The notes beneath the pieces are model-generated. The model saw only the letters and a program-made list of their open reading frames with translations. It did not search any database and was not told where the DNA came from. Shown here piece after piece: positions 54,701 to 63,260 of a stretch of 64,000 bases of DNA. This DNA comes from Heliopora coerulea (taxonomy: Eukaryota; Cnidaria; Anthozoa; Scleralcyonacea; Helioporidae), in contig JASJOG010000109.1 in NCBI GenBank assembly GCA_030142905.1, positions 852,001 through 916,000 on the forward strand, read 5' to 3'. Position numbers and translations under genes: made by a program. How positions within the stretch are numbered: the first letter of the stretch is position 1; every line of letters begins with the position of its first letter.

Positions 54701-56197
54701 GCGAAGGAAGCTAGAGAAAAGAAAGAAGAGACAGCCCAGTTAAGGCTTGCAAATACGGCATTGAAAGATGAACTAGAAGTCGCGAAACTATCTTTAAAAG
54801 AGAAAGAAAATAAAAATAAGCAGTTCATCGAGGAATTTGGCAAGAAAAACAAATTGCTGAAAAACAATGAAGCTAAGTTAAAAACACTTGGGAGGTTTTG
54901 GGCGCAGATAAACACGTGCAAAGAACGGCTAGAAAGAGATATAGATCAAGCAAGGAGGGATAATGAAGAACTGAAAGGTACCAACGAATTGCTCAGGAAT
55001 GAGAACGCTAATGTGTCAGAGGAGATCAAGAGAAGGACGGTCGAAATTCAACGAAAACATGAGGCAAATGACGAGTTAATGAACATGAATTCTAAAATTG
55101 CAAGAGACTTGGATACAAATCTCAATGCGCTCAACAAAGCGAAAGATGAGTTAAGTGAATGTTTGTCTCAAGCTGAGAGCATTGAAAATAGTATCGAAAA
55201 GACTTGTTATTTGCTGGAATGTTGGCCATTGGAGGAGCTCAACGAAAATCTTCTAAAAATCTCTAAAACCCAAGCCTCAGGGCAAGAAGGAAGGGATGCA
55301 GATTCAAAAAGCCTGTCCAAAAAGCTTTCTACAATTTCTACCTCGATGGATATTGTATTCATAAAATGCCAGAAAAGTGTGGTGGAACGAAAAAGTCTAC
55401 TGGTTGAGTTGACACAGCAATGCCAGGAGTTAAAGAGGACAGAGAAAGCCAACACAGAACTTTACAATCGCCAAAAACAATTACAAGACACAGTCTTGAT
55501 GTTATCAGAAAAGTGCTCTAATCTAAAGGACTTGTCGAATGTTAGAGACGAACTCCTTTCGACGAAGAAAGTTGCAGCAGATCTTGAAAGCATGAACTCG
55601 TTCTTAAGGAAACAGCTCCATCAAGCAGAGGTCGATCTTTCATCTTATGTAAGGCTCTCTGAGGATTTGAGAAAGGAAGGCAATAACCTCAAAGAAGAAC
55701 TTGTAAAAGCAGAGAACGAGTTATCTAACTTAAAAAGCAAATGTGAACACTTAGATAATTTACAAGAAGAACTGGACGCCACTAGACGTGCCATGAATGA
55801 AATCGATGATGTCCACCACAAGTTCGTAATCGAAAAGGACGATGCACTATTAGAACTACAAGACACGCAAAAGAAATTGAGAGATATCCAGAACTCAAAG
55901 ATTGAAGGAAAACAAGTTTTAAATGAAACACAGAGAGCCTTGGAACAGGAAAGAGAGAGGATCACAACGGTTACAAAAGTAGCAAGGATAATGGAAAAGG
56001 ACCTACGTGAGGCTAAAATGTCAGAAAAACTAAAGGACGACATAATCGAACGGTTAAAGGAGCAAATAACTCAAGCGAACGAGCAAACAGGAGCGTTGAA
56101 GAGAGAACTGTTAGACGTAAAGAAGGAATTGATAACGCTTAGGAATATGAACGAAACATTGTTGGACGAAAAAGCTAATTTGAAATTTGAAATTTGA
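29450..56197 (+). CDS. Giant coiled-coil protein (about 4,035 residues), C-terminally truncated
   Basis: Two coding exons, 29450-29645 and 44286-56197, join in phase (GAA G / AG AAA) to 4,036 codons. An in-frame TAG lies two codons before the ATG, supporting the start. The N-terminus MEEIQSRPDFQRQNQLICES carries a CxxC; then nearly the whole protein is charged, leucine-spaced heptad coiled coil rich in Glu, Lys, Gln and Asn. Two breaks without heptads, at about residues 2350-2435 (Pro/Ser-rich, NITPKSSD) and 3190-3260 (acidic, DSGIDIHE and LDSGIFSPDF), divide it into three rods. No motor, kinase or membrane segment is visible, so a specific family (golgin, centromere or centrosome coiled coil, rootletin-like) cannot be assigned; a cytoskeletal, centrosomal or Golgi scaffold role is only a guess. 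The stop at 56195-56197 is created by a 7-bp duplication; the former C-terminus follows as a decaying tail. Confidence 0.88.
29825..29907 (-). repeat. TTTCCCGG element, degraded copy
   Basis: TATTTTGCTCTGGCTAACGT, then CGGGACGATTT and AAAGGGAAAG, correspond in reverse to the element at 24053-24153. The terminal repeats are lost. Confidence 0.4.
31171..31202. repeat. Short perfect hairpin
   Basis: AAGGTAACGACG and CGTCGTTACCTT are exact complements separated by GATTTT. It adjoins the repeat block starting near 31215; it is not followed by a T run, so a terminator-like role is unlikely. Confidence 0.7.
31215..32110 (+). repeat. Dispersed repeat copy 1, split by a 550-base insertion
   Basis: 31215-31320 (CGTCCGGAGCT, CGAAATATACTAG, GAGGAAGCATTCT) and 31875-32110 (TCTTCGTAAAGTTAAATGAT, GTGGTTTTTGAGGAGTGCTA, TCTCATGGGCATCATTTCAT) match one continuous stretch at 39835-40200. 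About 550 bases (31321-31870), absent from the other copy, lie between them. Confidence 0.7.
32312..32575 (+). mobile_element. tRNA-derived SINE, copy C
   Basis: Head with A box TTGGCCCGTGGTAATGC and B box GAGGGTTCAACTGAA at tRNA-like spacing, then the shared body (GTGGTCCAGTTTGACTCGAC, GTAGTAACAC, GGACCCATGATAGG, CCCTTACTGGACCTCT, AACTGATAACGTTAT). The best-preserved head of the four copies in this window. Confidence 0.82.
32703..32904 (-). mobile_element. hAT-like MITE, CAGGGGCG family, copy 1
   Basis: Begins CAGGGGCGCAAC on the plus strand and ends AGCTGCGTCCC. In reverse it aligns with 38174-38374 and 61265-61479, sharing ATGGTGCCTTGATA-like, AAATCGTCC/ATCAAAAT and CCCTTTGAAATTCC-like blocks. 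I found no clear 8-base target duplication. Confidence 0.6.
34355..34771 (-). CDS. Hypothetical 138-residue protein
   Basis: Single reverse-strand frame MAEIIPQSHRRLGSLWKRIS ... LRREV-like C-terminus ending VREVCLI-type residues (read: YVLREVCLI). It is basic, Ser/Lys-rich in the first half and Asp/Glu/Leu/Lys-mixed later, without low-complexity runs or membrane segments, and does not match a named family I recognise. The ATG context TTCATGG is good, and an AATAAA lies about 80 bases past the stop (plus TTTATT near 34278). It sits inside the giant gene's intron on the other strand. It may be a small intronic gene or chance. Confidence 0.4.
   Translation of the reverse strand: MAEIIPQSHRRLGSLWKRISTHSVPKKLNSNKSSASSTKSRTKISEDGVKKSEIQNDGKTTSWSDGKLTDHVAPELQAKKLNPLDLVKHSKSDHSRRNAICEVLEKQCVDHELDTSFNLQQKRDCLRLEYVLREVCLI
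35694..36275. mobile_element. Composite MITE cluster with TACGTTTRCACT ends
   Basis: GGCTACGTTTGCACTATAGC at 35694 and GGCTACGTTTACACTGCAGC at 35825 begin two partial direct copies, each continuing with GTATTCGGAT and AATGTATT-GGATTCGTT. AGTGCAAACG near 36209 is an inverted end, and a third AAAGTCTCCGGATTCC segment follows at 36236. Nested or tandem insertions of one hAT-style family are likely. Confidence 0.5.
36553..36935. mobile_element. Fold-back element with telomere-like centre
   Basis: The arms match over about 65 bases: AACCGTGTGGGGACTGGGAC, then TGGAAAATTAA on the left, and the inverted TTAATTTTCCAGTCCCAGTC, then TTCACACGGTAACCTGGTC on the right. The centre (36690-36790) is itself palindromic, GAGTTAAGATTAGGATCCTA then GCGCTAATCC, and made of TTAGGAT/CCTAAC-like hexamer variants. 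No coding content. Confidence 0.7.
37911..38000 (-). repeat. SINE 3' fragment, copy D
   Basis: In reverse: GGGTGGTCCTTACTGGACCT, then CTAGGAAGAACGGC, TAGCTAAACGGG and AAAGGCACTTTACC. This matches the tail of copy A at 1986-2062, including the AAAGGCACTTTACC end. Confidence 0.65.
38174..38374 (+). mobile_element. hAT-like MITE, CAGGGGCG family, copy 2
   Basis: Starts CAGGGGCTTAACTAGAGG and ends CTAGTTGCGCCCCTG, giving inverted ends CAGGGGC-(G/T)-AACTAG. 201 bases. The body shares CTTTTTGTAGTAAAT-like, AAGCCACGTAGATCTA and GGTGCCTTGATACT segments with the 61.3-kb copy. The 8-base flanks do not match. Confidence 0.7.
39421..39701. mobile_element. TA-bounded hairpin element, locus 1
   Basis: Inner palindrome 39537-39663: arms of about 56 bases with two mismatches (ACAAATAGAGACAAATGTTT, then the core GCTACTCCGAGTTTCACGCG, then TCTGGCGAT), with a loop at CATCAGGCAACTC. 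The right arm runs straight into (TA)n. Left of the palindrome is an unpaired module of about 83 bases including GAGCGCTCGATACTAT, then (TA)n. Outermost, AATGTGAGGTCAGATCAAG and its exact complement flank both TA tracts. See 63050-63295 for the related locus. Confidence 0.8.
39713..39780. repeat. TA and TG dinucleotide microsatellites
   Basis: (TA)n at 39713-39734 and 39740-39747, then (TG)16-like at 39748-39779, just right of the hairpin element. Confidence 0.95.
39833..40360 (+). repeat. Dispersed repeat copy 2 joined to a second repeat
   Basis: 39835-40200 is the uninterrupted counterpart of the split copy at 31215-32110. From about 40190 (GGGCCCATGTACATGATACG) to 40360 it continues as the repeat found in reverse at 15001-15190, and its start also resembles GGGCCCATTTACGTGATGCG at 14389. 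Confidence 0.65.
41143..41372. mobile_element. hAT MITE with perfect 8-bp target duplication
   Basis: Ends CAGGCCCGCAGAGAAGG and CCTCTCTGCGGGCCTG are inverted repeats. AGCTAAGG occurs directly before (41135-41142) and after (41373-41380), an exact 8-bp duplication characteristic of the hAT superfamily. 230 bases, GC-rich, no transposase. The exact duplication suggests a young insertion. Confidence 0.92.
43261..43486. mobile_element. MITE with CCGTTTACACTG ends
   Basis: Starts ACCGTTTACACTGTAACATT and ends CAATGTAAAACGGGAT, inverted to ACCGTTTTACATTG. A second ACCGTTTACACTG lies at about 43382, so it may be a tandem or nested pair. GCACGGCTAA/TTAGCCGTGC motifs recur inside in both orientations. 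Confidence 0.6.
44108..44208 (-). mobile_element. TTTCCCGG MITE next to the giant exon
   Basis: Reverse copy of 24053-24153: TTAATTCTTTCCCGGTGGGA, TAAGACTT, TTTTACTCTGGCTGACG, CGACGATTTTACGCG and GGGAAAGCTC in reverse order. It ends 78 bases before the exon 2 acceptor and supplies most of the artificial upstream extension of the giant reading frame. Confidence 0.65.
44286..56197 (+). CDS. Giant coiled-coil gene, exon 2 (11.9 kb, uninterrupted)
   Basis: Acceptor TTTTTTTTCAATGTCTTACAG immediately precedes AG AAA AAT. The open frame extends 214 bases further upstream, but that part lacks coiled-coil character and is mostly a MITE, so it is intron. The coding strand is purine-rich throughout. 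Many reverse-strand frames rich in Ser/Phe/Leu are its shadows. Confidence 0.92.
53650..53870 (+). other. Acidic hinge with DSG-type motifs in the giant coiled-coil protein
   Basis: Heptads stop and the sequence becomes GILDDSGIDIHENE, then LDSGIFSPDFEKSDAFPAND and DDIFAVD. DSGIFS at 53762-53779 (about residue 3225) fits the beta-TrCP phosphodegron pattern D-S-G-hydrophobic-x-S, and its last Ser is followed by Pro, as for a proline-directed kinase. The function is inferred from the motif only. Confidence 0.5.
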
Positions 56198-58526
56198 AAA
56201 TTCCGACAATCTGTTACGCCAAGAGAAGGAAATTGGGCAATACTTGAAGCTCGAGAAGGAAAATCTAAAGCTTGAGCTTCAAGCTTCGACAAGAAGACTT
56301 AATGATAAAACTGATGAACTTTTGTCACAACGGTCAGAGATGAAAGCAAAAGAAGAGATAGTAAAACAAGAATTTGAATCGACACGGACAACCATTGATG
56401 ATCTGGAGAAAGAGTTAAGACAACATCGCACGAAGTTGGGGGAAGTTGAAGAAAAGCGAAAGGCCGCAAAAGAAGAATTAAGTGACTTGAAAGTGGATTA
56501 CTACAGCGTTAAGGCCAAACTTGAACAAGGGATGAAAGAAAATTAAAAGCTAAAGGATGTAAAAAACGTTCTCAGAGAACAAGTAAATAACACTGAGAGG
56601 AAACTGCAAAAAGAAAGTGAAAAAAGTATGGAGAAGATCAAATACTATGAACAAGAAATCGACAATTTTCGAGTCCAACTTGAGGAATCGGGCAGAGCGA
56701 ATAAGAACCTGTAGAACGATTGCATAGAAATGCAAGAAAAATGTGATGCTCTTAGAAAGGAGAAGATGGAAGAACAACATAAATTTCAAGCTGCTTTAGA
56801 GGAAAAGGTTAATGAGCTGAAGGAACTAAGATCATCTTGTAATGAGAAAGAGGACATCATTATTCGAGTGTCGAAAAAACTGGCATCAAAGGAACACCAA
56901 AAGGAAAAGCTAAGTCAGAATCTTTCATTCGTAAGTAGCAAGTTTGAGACTGCGAACTCCAAGCTGGACCAGTTTGAAGAGAAGCGCAAAGAGATACTTC
57001 GAGAAACACGACTACTTTATGAGATGGTGATGGAATACTGTAAATTAAATGAATCCGAAGATTCAAGCGATAACAACCAACATTACGAAAATAATAACCA
57101 GGAGATACCAGAGCCTACTCAGACAATCAACTTGCTACGATTTTCTCTTGAACTGCTGAAAGAACACACCAGTAATGTAAACGGTACTTCTTCAAAGCTG
57201 AAAGAACAACCGGCAAAAAGCGAGAACAACCATCAAAAAGCATCAATCGAGATAACTGAGCTGAAACAAAACGTTCGACGTTTAGAAGGGGAAAATGAAA
57301 ATCTTCAAAAGAAATGTGAATCGTTGAGAAATTCCTTGGAAAAGTCACAAGAAAGACTTCGTAGAACAAATGCTGAGAACGACTCGTTGCAGAAGGAAAT
57401 ACACAGACAACAGGACGTTGAAACGAAACTGGAGGGTAAGATTGAAGAGATGAAGGATGAATACCTTGCTATATGTACAGAAATGGGCGTCATAGACAGA
57501 AAAAGACTTTCCTTGGAAGAAGTTTTAAGTCGTGTGGAATCTGAAAGAGACAGCTTAACTAAAGAGATCACAATTGTGAGGGAGAGCGTCGTAAACCTTC
57601 AACACGACAATAATGAGCTCAACAATAAAAACTCAGGTTTGCTAACCGAGTTATCAAGCCTTCGAAAAAGAGCGAAGACGATCGAAACTTCACTTTCTAA
57701 TTACATATCCGAAAATAAGGAACTATTACAAAAACTTACTCAAGCAGAAAACGAACTTTTAACTCTGAGTAAGGCGCACCAAGAACTGCAGAACGAGAAT
57801 GGGTTTACCGCGAAAAAGCTGGAGGAAGTGAAACAAGACAAGGTTGTCCAACAAGTGAAGCTGAAAGAAGCCAACTGACAATTAATAAGGCCGCAGGTAA
57901 CGGAAGAAAATGTGAAGCTTCGAGCAAATGTATCATTTTTACGTCGTTGGGTTGATCGTTTAGAGAACGAGCAAAATGACAAGATGATGGGAAAAATTCG
58001 TTTGCAAAATCAGCTAGATGAGGCTTTCAACTCCCTTGAACGACAACAATCAAAATTATCCCAAGCGCTGAACGAGAAAGAAGTCCTTCAGAACGAGCTT
58101 CAACAAGCCGAAAGAGAACTGAAAGTTTTAATAGAGGACTGTGCAGATTTAAACCAACAACTTCGCCGAGATCAAAAGAACATTTTTTCGAGCCCAAGCG
58201 TAGATGAAATTACCAAATCAAGAAATTATTTGTTGCAGTCAAGAAGTAAAGAACTCACTCTTGCCCAGGAGAATCGATTCCTGAACGAGAAATTACTGGG
58301 GAAGTTCGAGGAGCTTCGCGAGTCCAAATTAGGAGAGGTGGAATGCAGGAAAGAGGTGGAAAAGATGAAAGAATGACTGAGGCGTTACCTTGATGAACGT
58401 GATCGATGGGAGGTGGAAATGAAATCAGTGATTTCGCAGATTGAATGTGGGTCGAAGTATGAATTGAAACCGAATCCTGAAAATTCGAAAAACTTTTTTA
58501 CAGGAAGAGCGAATAATACTCGTTAA
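56187..58526 (+). pseudogene. Decaying former C-terminus of the giant coiled-coil protein
   Basis: A frame starting TTG AAA TTT GAA AAT TCC at 56187 continues the coiled coil (LKFENSDNLLRQEKEIGQYL) without the duplicated 7 bases. It stays in one frame to TAA at 58524-58526 and ends KNFFTGRANNTR. It is broken only by TAA 56544-56546, TAG 56712-56714, TGA 57876-57878 and TGA 58374-58376; each is one C-to-T change from CAA, CAG, CGA and CGA, the last two being CpG sites. About 770 codons of heptad-rich sequence are preserved, so loss is recent or the allele is variable. It would now be part of a long 3' UTR; AATAAA at 59377-59382 is a possible poly(A) signal. Readthrough or an assembly error are alternatives. 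Confidence 0.85.
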
Positions 58527-60151
58527 GAACCATGTTTTGTAAAGGTGACAGTATTGGCAGACTATAAAACTAGGATCATGAGAAAAAGAGCTTCGGTCCA
58601 CGTTAATACACTGTTTGAGTCATAGAATAGATTGTTGTGGTTATGATTATGAACATTGTTGTGATTATGAAGTATTCGAGAATAGTGGTATACTTTGAGT
58701 TATGAAAAAAGTAATATATGCATTCAATTTATAATTCAAGCTCTACTTCGCTCAGGCACCCGCGTTTCTTTAGGGGAAAGTACGGATCCAAAATAGGATT
58801 TTACGCTTCTCTTGATAAATGACCTAATCCAAAAATGGACTCAAGATCCACTAAATTCGATGGATTCCATGGATCAAATCTGGATTCGGACTCAGATTTC
58901 CCAAAAAAAAACGCAGTCCAAAATGTTAGAACTCTCAACTCGCAGCGGAGATGAATATGCCTTTCCGGAATCCTTGCGATCTTATCGAAATATCGAACGA
59001 GATTGTGTGATTTTACCGGACCGCAGGTAAAATTGTTTCTTCTGCAAATGGTTTATAGATTTACTGATTGTGTTCAAATCCAATAAGCTAGAAAAAATCC
59101 TTGAAGTCAAAGAGGTGGGGGAAATTTAGGCCAGTCCTTAAATATTCAAGAAGTATTATCATTTTGTTGAAAGTGAAGTTGAAAACTTAAAGTGAACAGG
59201 CTTTCCAGGCTTTCCTTTTTCTCGACAACAGGATTGTAAACACCGCAGATCAGCAGGATTCTTGATGGGTGTACTCTTATGACAATCTTCAACCGATTTT
59301 CAGCAACAAATGTGATTAATCGGGCCTAGCATCAAGAAAAAGTAATAATTTAAGATAAAAGAACATTTTTCCTGAAAATAAACATCCTAATGTGCCGCTG
59401 AAGCGCCTGAATTTACAGATTTCATATTATACATCAGCTATGTTCGCTCGGTTTGACGATGTCAACTAAGGATATTTCAAAACTATTTATGCTGTACATA
59501 ATTAATGCACGCTTGTAGCTACTTTAGATTAAAGATTTAGTGATTTGAACTTACCTAGCAGTAGCTTTTCAAAGTGTCAACGAAACATCTGTGAATTATT
59601 TTTAAAGCTGGTTCTATCTCTTTATAATATGGCAGTGATTGGTTGAGTTAATTAGGATTATGTTTGGTTGCACAATGTGCTTTGTTTCAATTTATTATAT
59701 AAAAGGGCGTGCTTGTGAATTATTTATGATATTCTCAAATGAGTCGATTATCGCTGTTCATCTAATCAGCAATCTCTATTCAACATCTTGGCGGGAAAAA
59801 ACAGAAACACCAGCCATCTTCAAGCTCGTGAGACATCAACGTTTTTGGGTCTTTTTTCAGGTTTCCATCGAATTTACATAAATTGGCTTCTACCAGAGAT
59901 AACAAGGTAAAGTGTTGTGAAGAGTCTGCACAATAGACAAACAAATATTTTGCTTCTTTCCATAAAGAAGTAGATGTAATAGCACTTCGTGGAAAAGAAA
60001 AAAAATAAAAATACGAAGAGACCATGAACCAACTACTTTACGATGGTTCGTAGCTTCCTTTTGCAATAAAATGTTTCCAAAATCGCTCTACAATCTACTG
60101 CTCTATGTTTGTTGGGCGACAGGAGTATTTTAAGTAATGTTTCAAGCATGA
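58527..60151 (+). other. 3' flank of giant gene, no gene seen
   Basis: AT-rich. Contains the AATAAA at 59377-59382. Short frames at 58812-59030 and 59639-59881 have no recognisable character. Confidence 0.55.
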
Positions 60152-60262
60152 GTTGGTGTCTTCCTCCGATATCTAGATACCGAGAGAGAAGCTGAAAAAC
60201 GAGGCGAAGTCGAGCTTTTTTAACGAGTTTCGACGTATGTAGAAATCGGAGGAAGAACACTA
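60152..60262. repeat. Small fold-back repeat
   Basis: TGTCTTCCTCCGATATCTAG at the left and CGTATGTAGAAATCGGAGGA at the right are imperfect inverted repeats of about 25 bases, enclosing a GAAGCTGAAAAACGAG segment. A third CTTTCTCCGATTTCTA lies at 60345-60360 outside the fold. Confidence 0.55.
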
Positions 60263-60673
60263 AGCTAGTGTCTGAAATTGCTTCTCAAACGAACCAGTAT
60301 TTCAGGCAAAAATCCAGCCAAAAGATCGAAAATTCAGCTGTAATCTTTCTCCGATTTCTAAACACTAATTAATCATGTATTTCTTTTGTTTTTGCTTTAT
60401 GACTTATTAATGAGTTTGAGAATAATAAACAGAATGTTCACTCACTCGTGAGATACCCTGTTCAACACGAAAAAAAGTTCCATATTTCCTCATAACCATG
60501 TGTTATTCTTTATTTATCTTCCACTACAGCAGCAGGCTTCCAGTTATCGCATATTCACATGTGATTCATAATTCATTTCAAACCACAAACGTCGAGTGGT
60601 AGTTTTCAGGGCCGGCCGAGCCGGCCCAACCTTTGAGAAAAATGGACTTTCTTTTAAAAGAATAATTCAACAC

Positions 60674-60726
60674 TTTATATATATATATATATATAATAAT
60701 ATAATAATATAATAATAATATAATAT
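60674..60726. repeat. TA/TAA microsatellite
   Basis: (TA)n followed by (TAA)n-type repeats, AATAATATAATAATATAATA. Confidence 0.95.
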
Positions 60727-60759
60727 TTCTTTCTTAAAATAAAAAAGTTTGTTGTGTCA

Positions 60760-60965
60760 GACAACGAACTGAATTATGCAAAATAGAACTCGACGGTTTA
60801 CATTTTTTGCCCTACTATGTAGCAGAAATATTATACTTTTGGCCTTAAAATGCTGTAAATCGCGTTTCAGATGTATTACATTTTCAGAATTTTCCGGGGA
60901 ACATGCCTCCGGACCCCCAATATGCCCGCGCTTTCGGCGCTCGTAGCTCCCACCTGTGGTGTTCG
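60760..60965 (+). repeat. Dispersed repeat, GGACCCCC family, copy 3
   Basis: TTCAGAATTTTCCGGGGAAC, ATGCCTCCGGACCCCC and GCGCTTTCGGCGCTCGTA match the copy at 7885-8085 in order. Confidence 0.65.
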
Positions 60966-61264
60966 TAGTCTCGCACTTGGCCGGACCAACTTTTACGTAC
61001 TTCCCCCGGCCCTGGTTGTAAAGTAACCAAGCCTGTGGAGAGGAAGTCGGAAGAAAATATCCCTTTTCTAAACTTCTCCGCGGTCAGCAGTTGTTCGCCA
61101 TAAAAACCGTATTTGTTTTATTGAGAATAGTGGTGTATCTCCTTTTGCTAACTGCTGCTTCAAATATTAGGTTAGAATGGGCAGAGAATGAATGGGTGTG
61201 AAGATAACGCAAAAACTTCAACAACTATTCAACAGCCTTTTGCTATGCAACGGGTCATCCTTTT

Positions 61265-61479
61265 CAGAGGCGTAACTAGAGGGGAGAATTGAGGGATCAT
61301 GACCCCTGCTCTTTTGTATGGGAAGTCTCGTAACTGCCCTGTAAGCGACAGTTTTTAGCATCCATTCTTTAAAGCCATGTCGATCTATTGCTCCCGAAAT
61401 GACACAAATCGTCCTTATGGTGCCTTGATATTGCCCTCCGACCCCTGTATGCCCTTTGAAATTCCTGGTTGCACCCCTG
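61265..61479 (+). mobile_element. hAT-like MITE, CAGGGGCG family, copy 3
   Basis: Begins CAGAGGCGTAACTAGAGGGG and ends CCTGGTTGCACCCCTG. The body shares GGTGCCTTGATATTGCCCTC, AAGCCATGTCGATCTA and CCCTTTGAAATTCCTGG with 38174-38374 and the reverse copy at 32703-32904. Confidence 0.7.
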
Positions 61480-61572
61480 CTTTTCCTGCTTCATTTACTG
61501 AATTCCTATACTTAAAACAAACATTCGTTTTTCCACGTTTGGAGAGCGCCGGAGAAAGACTGGTTGTTTTTT

Positions 61573-61779
61573 AGGGGCCGTTCACACTGAGATCGATCTA
61601 ACTTGAATCGATCTCAGACCGATCTCAGATCGATCTCAGTTCGCCTCGTGAAGGAGTTCACACTTGAAATGGACTCGTCTGGATCAATCTCAGTTCGCAT
61701 TCAAACGTTCACACTCAGATCGCTTTTCAGTTAGATCGATCTGAGATCGACCTAACTAGCTAGTGTGAACGGGCCCTTA
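61573..61779. mobile_element. MITE with AGGGGCCGTTCACACT ends
   Basis: The terminal inverted repeats AGGGGCCGTTCACACT and AGGGCCCGTTCACACT differ at one position. The interior is filled with GATCGATCTCAG / CTGAGATCGATC motifs in both orientations, plus a second GTTCACACT. 207 bases, no coding content; hAT-style ends but no clear target duplication. Confidence 0.72.
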
Positions 61780-62928
61780 GTGCTTGACGTCGTTGACAAG
61801 TCGTAACGAGACCCTGGATGAAAACATGCGCAAATATTCAGACAGGCACTGCTTGAAACAAATGTTTACAATAGTTTTTTTCAGAACCTTCAAACCCATA
61901 GGCAAATGACAAATAAAAGTCTTGAAGGCTTAGAAAAGAGGTTGACTAAAGGGGAAAATTGGACAAAAGGAATCAGAGAGACAAAGTAGGTGAACCAAAA
62001 ACTTAAATTTGAGGGTGATTATACACGAAACCTTGACGGTGCAATATTGCCCGCCAGCTATCCTGAGAGGATTACGAGGAACTTGATTCTTAAGTACTTT
62101 GAAGTAACTGAATTAAGTATCGAGCTTGGAAATACACACGCTACGTGACACCATTCACATAGCCTAGAGGTATTGATAACGAAGTGACATTTATACTCAA
62201 AAAGTAAAATGTTTATCATAAATTTGTCTCACAATGCTCTGATTCGTGATTTGTGGGCGACTTACTTCAGGAGATACTTCTGGAATTCAAAGGTCGTTGC
62301 TGGGAGCTATGATAGATATAGAAGAGGGATACACGTTGCTGCAAGTATGATGAAAGAGTAAATATATTACAAGCAATATTGCACGCAAAACCGAGCTCCT
62401 GGCAACGACCACCGTTGTTTATTAGTCGAATGGAGAAAACTAGCCTCGCAAAGTATAGGTCGGATTTTCTCTGAATTCTTATTTACTACAGCAGGTTTCA
62501 GTTACGTTTTCCAGAAAGCTTTCTTTCTCGCCATTGCTCAAATTCGCAATCTCCCTTCTTGATGTTGTTATTTAAAAAAGAGCCGGCTTTACATGGTATA
62601 GTCTCTCGTTACTTGAAAAGTGTCATTGAAGCAAGGGAATGGAAGTGCAGTTACTAAGGTTCTAAAAATGGAAATAATTCCTTGTCTACTGCAAGCATTA
62701 ATCTTAGTAATAACTGAGACATGTCTGCACATATAATGCTTTTTTTCATTCGATCAATAAGAATCAACATTGCTTGATCCTTCAAGCTTCAACCCGCTCT
62801 TACCCTGGTTAAGTATTCCCATTTTTTAGGTCTTATATCAGAAAGCAAACGGTGGAAAGGTCGTCACCTGGGAAGCTGGTCACTAGGTAATTTCTATACG
62901 ACAGGAAGTTACCGTATAATACTCGGGT
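61780..62928. other. Intergenic, nothing identified
   Basis: About 1.1 kb of AT-rich sequence without a supported gene, repeat boundary or long inverted repeat. Confidence 0.5.
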
Positions 62929-62946
62929 AAAAAAAAAAAAAAAAAA

Positions 62947-63044
<98 letters not shown>

Positions 63045-63049
63045 TATAT
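62929..63049. repeat. Poly(A), (ATCT)n and (TA)n tract
   Basis: A run of about 18 A, then (ATCT)10, then (TA)n interrupted once by GT, leading directly into the hairpin at 63050. Confidence 0.95.
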
Positions 63050-63260
63050 AATGTAGTGAAATTTCGCTTAAGAGTATATGGTTGCTACTCCGAGTTTCAC
63101 GCGGATGCGATCTTCAGGACGCTGTTTCAGTTGCCTGAAGATCGCATCCGCGTGAAACTCGGAGTAGCAACCATATACTCTTAAGCGAAATTTCACTACA
63201 TTTAAGCTCTGCCCCATATGGTATCGAGCACTCTTGGATACATCGTAAACATCATCTCAG

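Noticed and set aside
44356..58000. Many reverse-strand frames rich in Ser, Phe, Leu and Cys opposite the giant exon
   Set aside because: They are antisense shadows of a purine-rich coiled-coil coding strand; none has domain character.
60033..60260. 75-codon reverse frame
   Set aside because: Overlaps the fold-back repeat at 60152-60262 and shows no family pattern.
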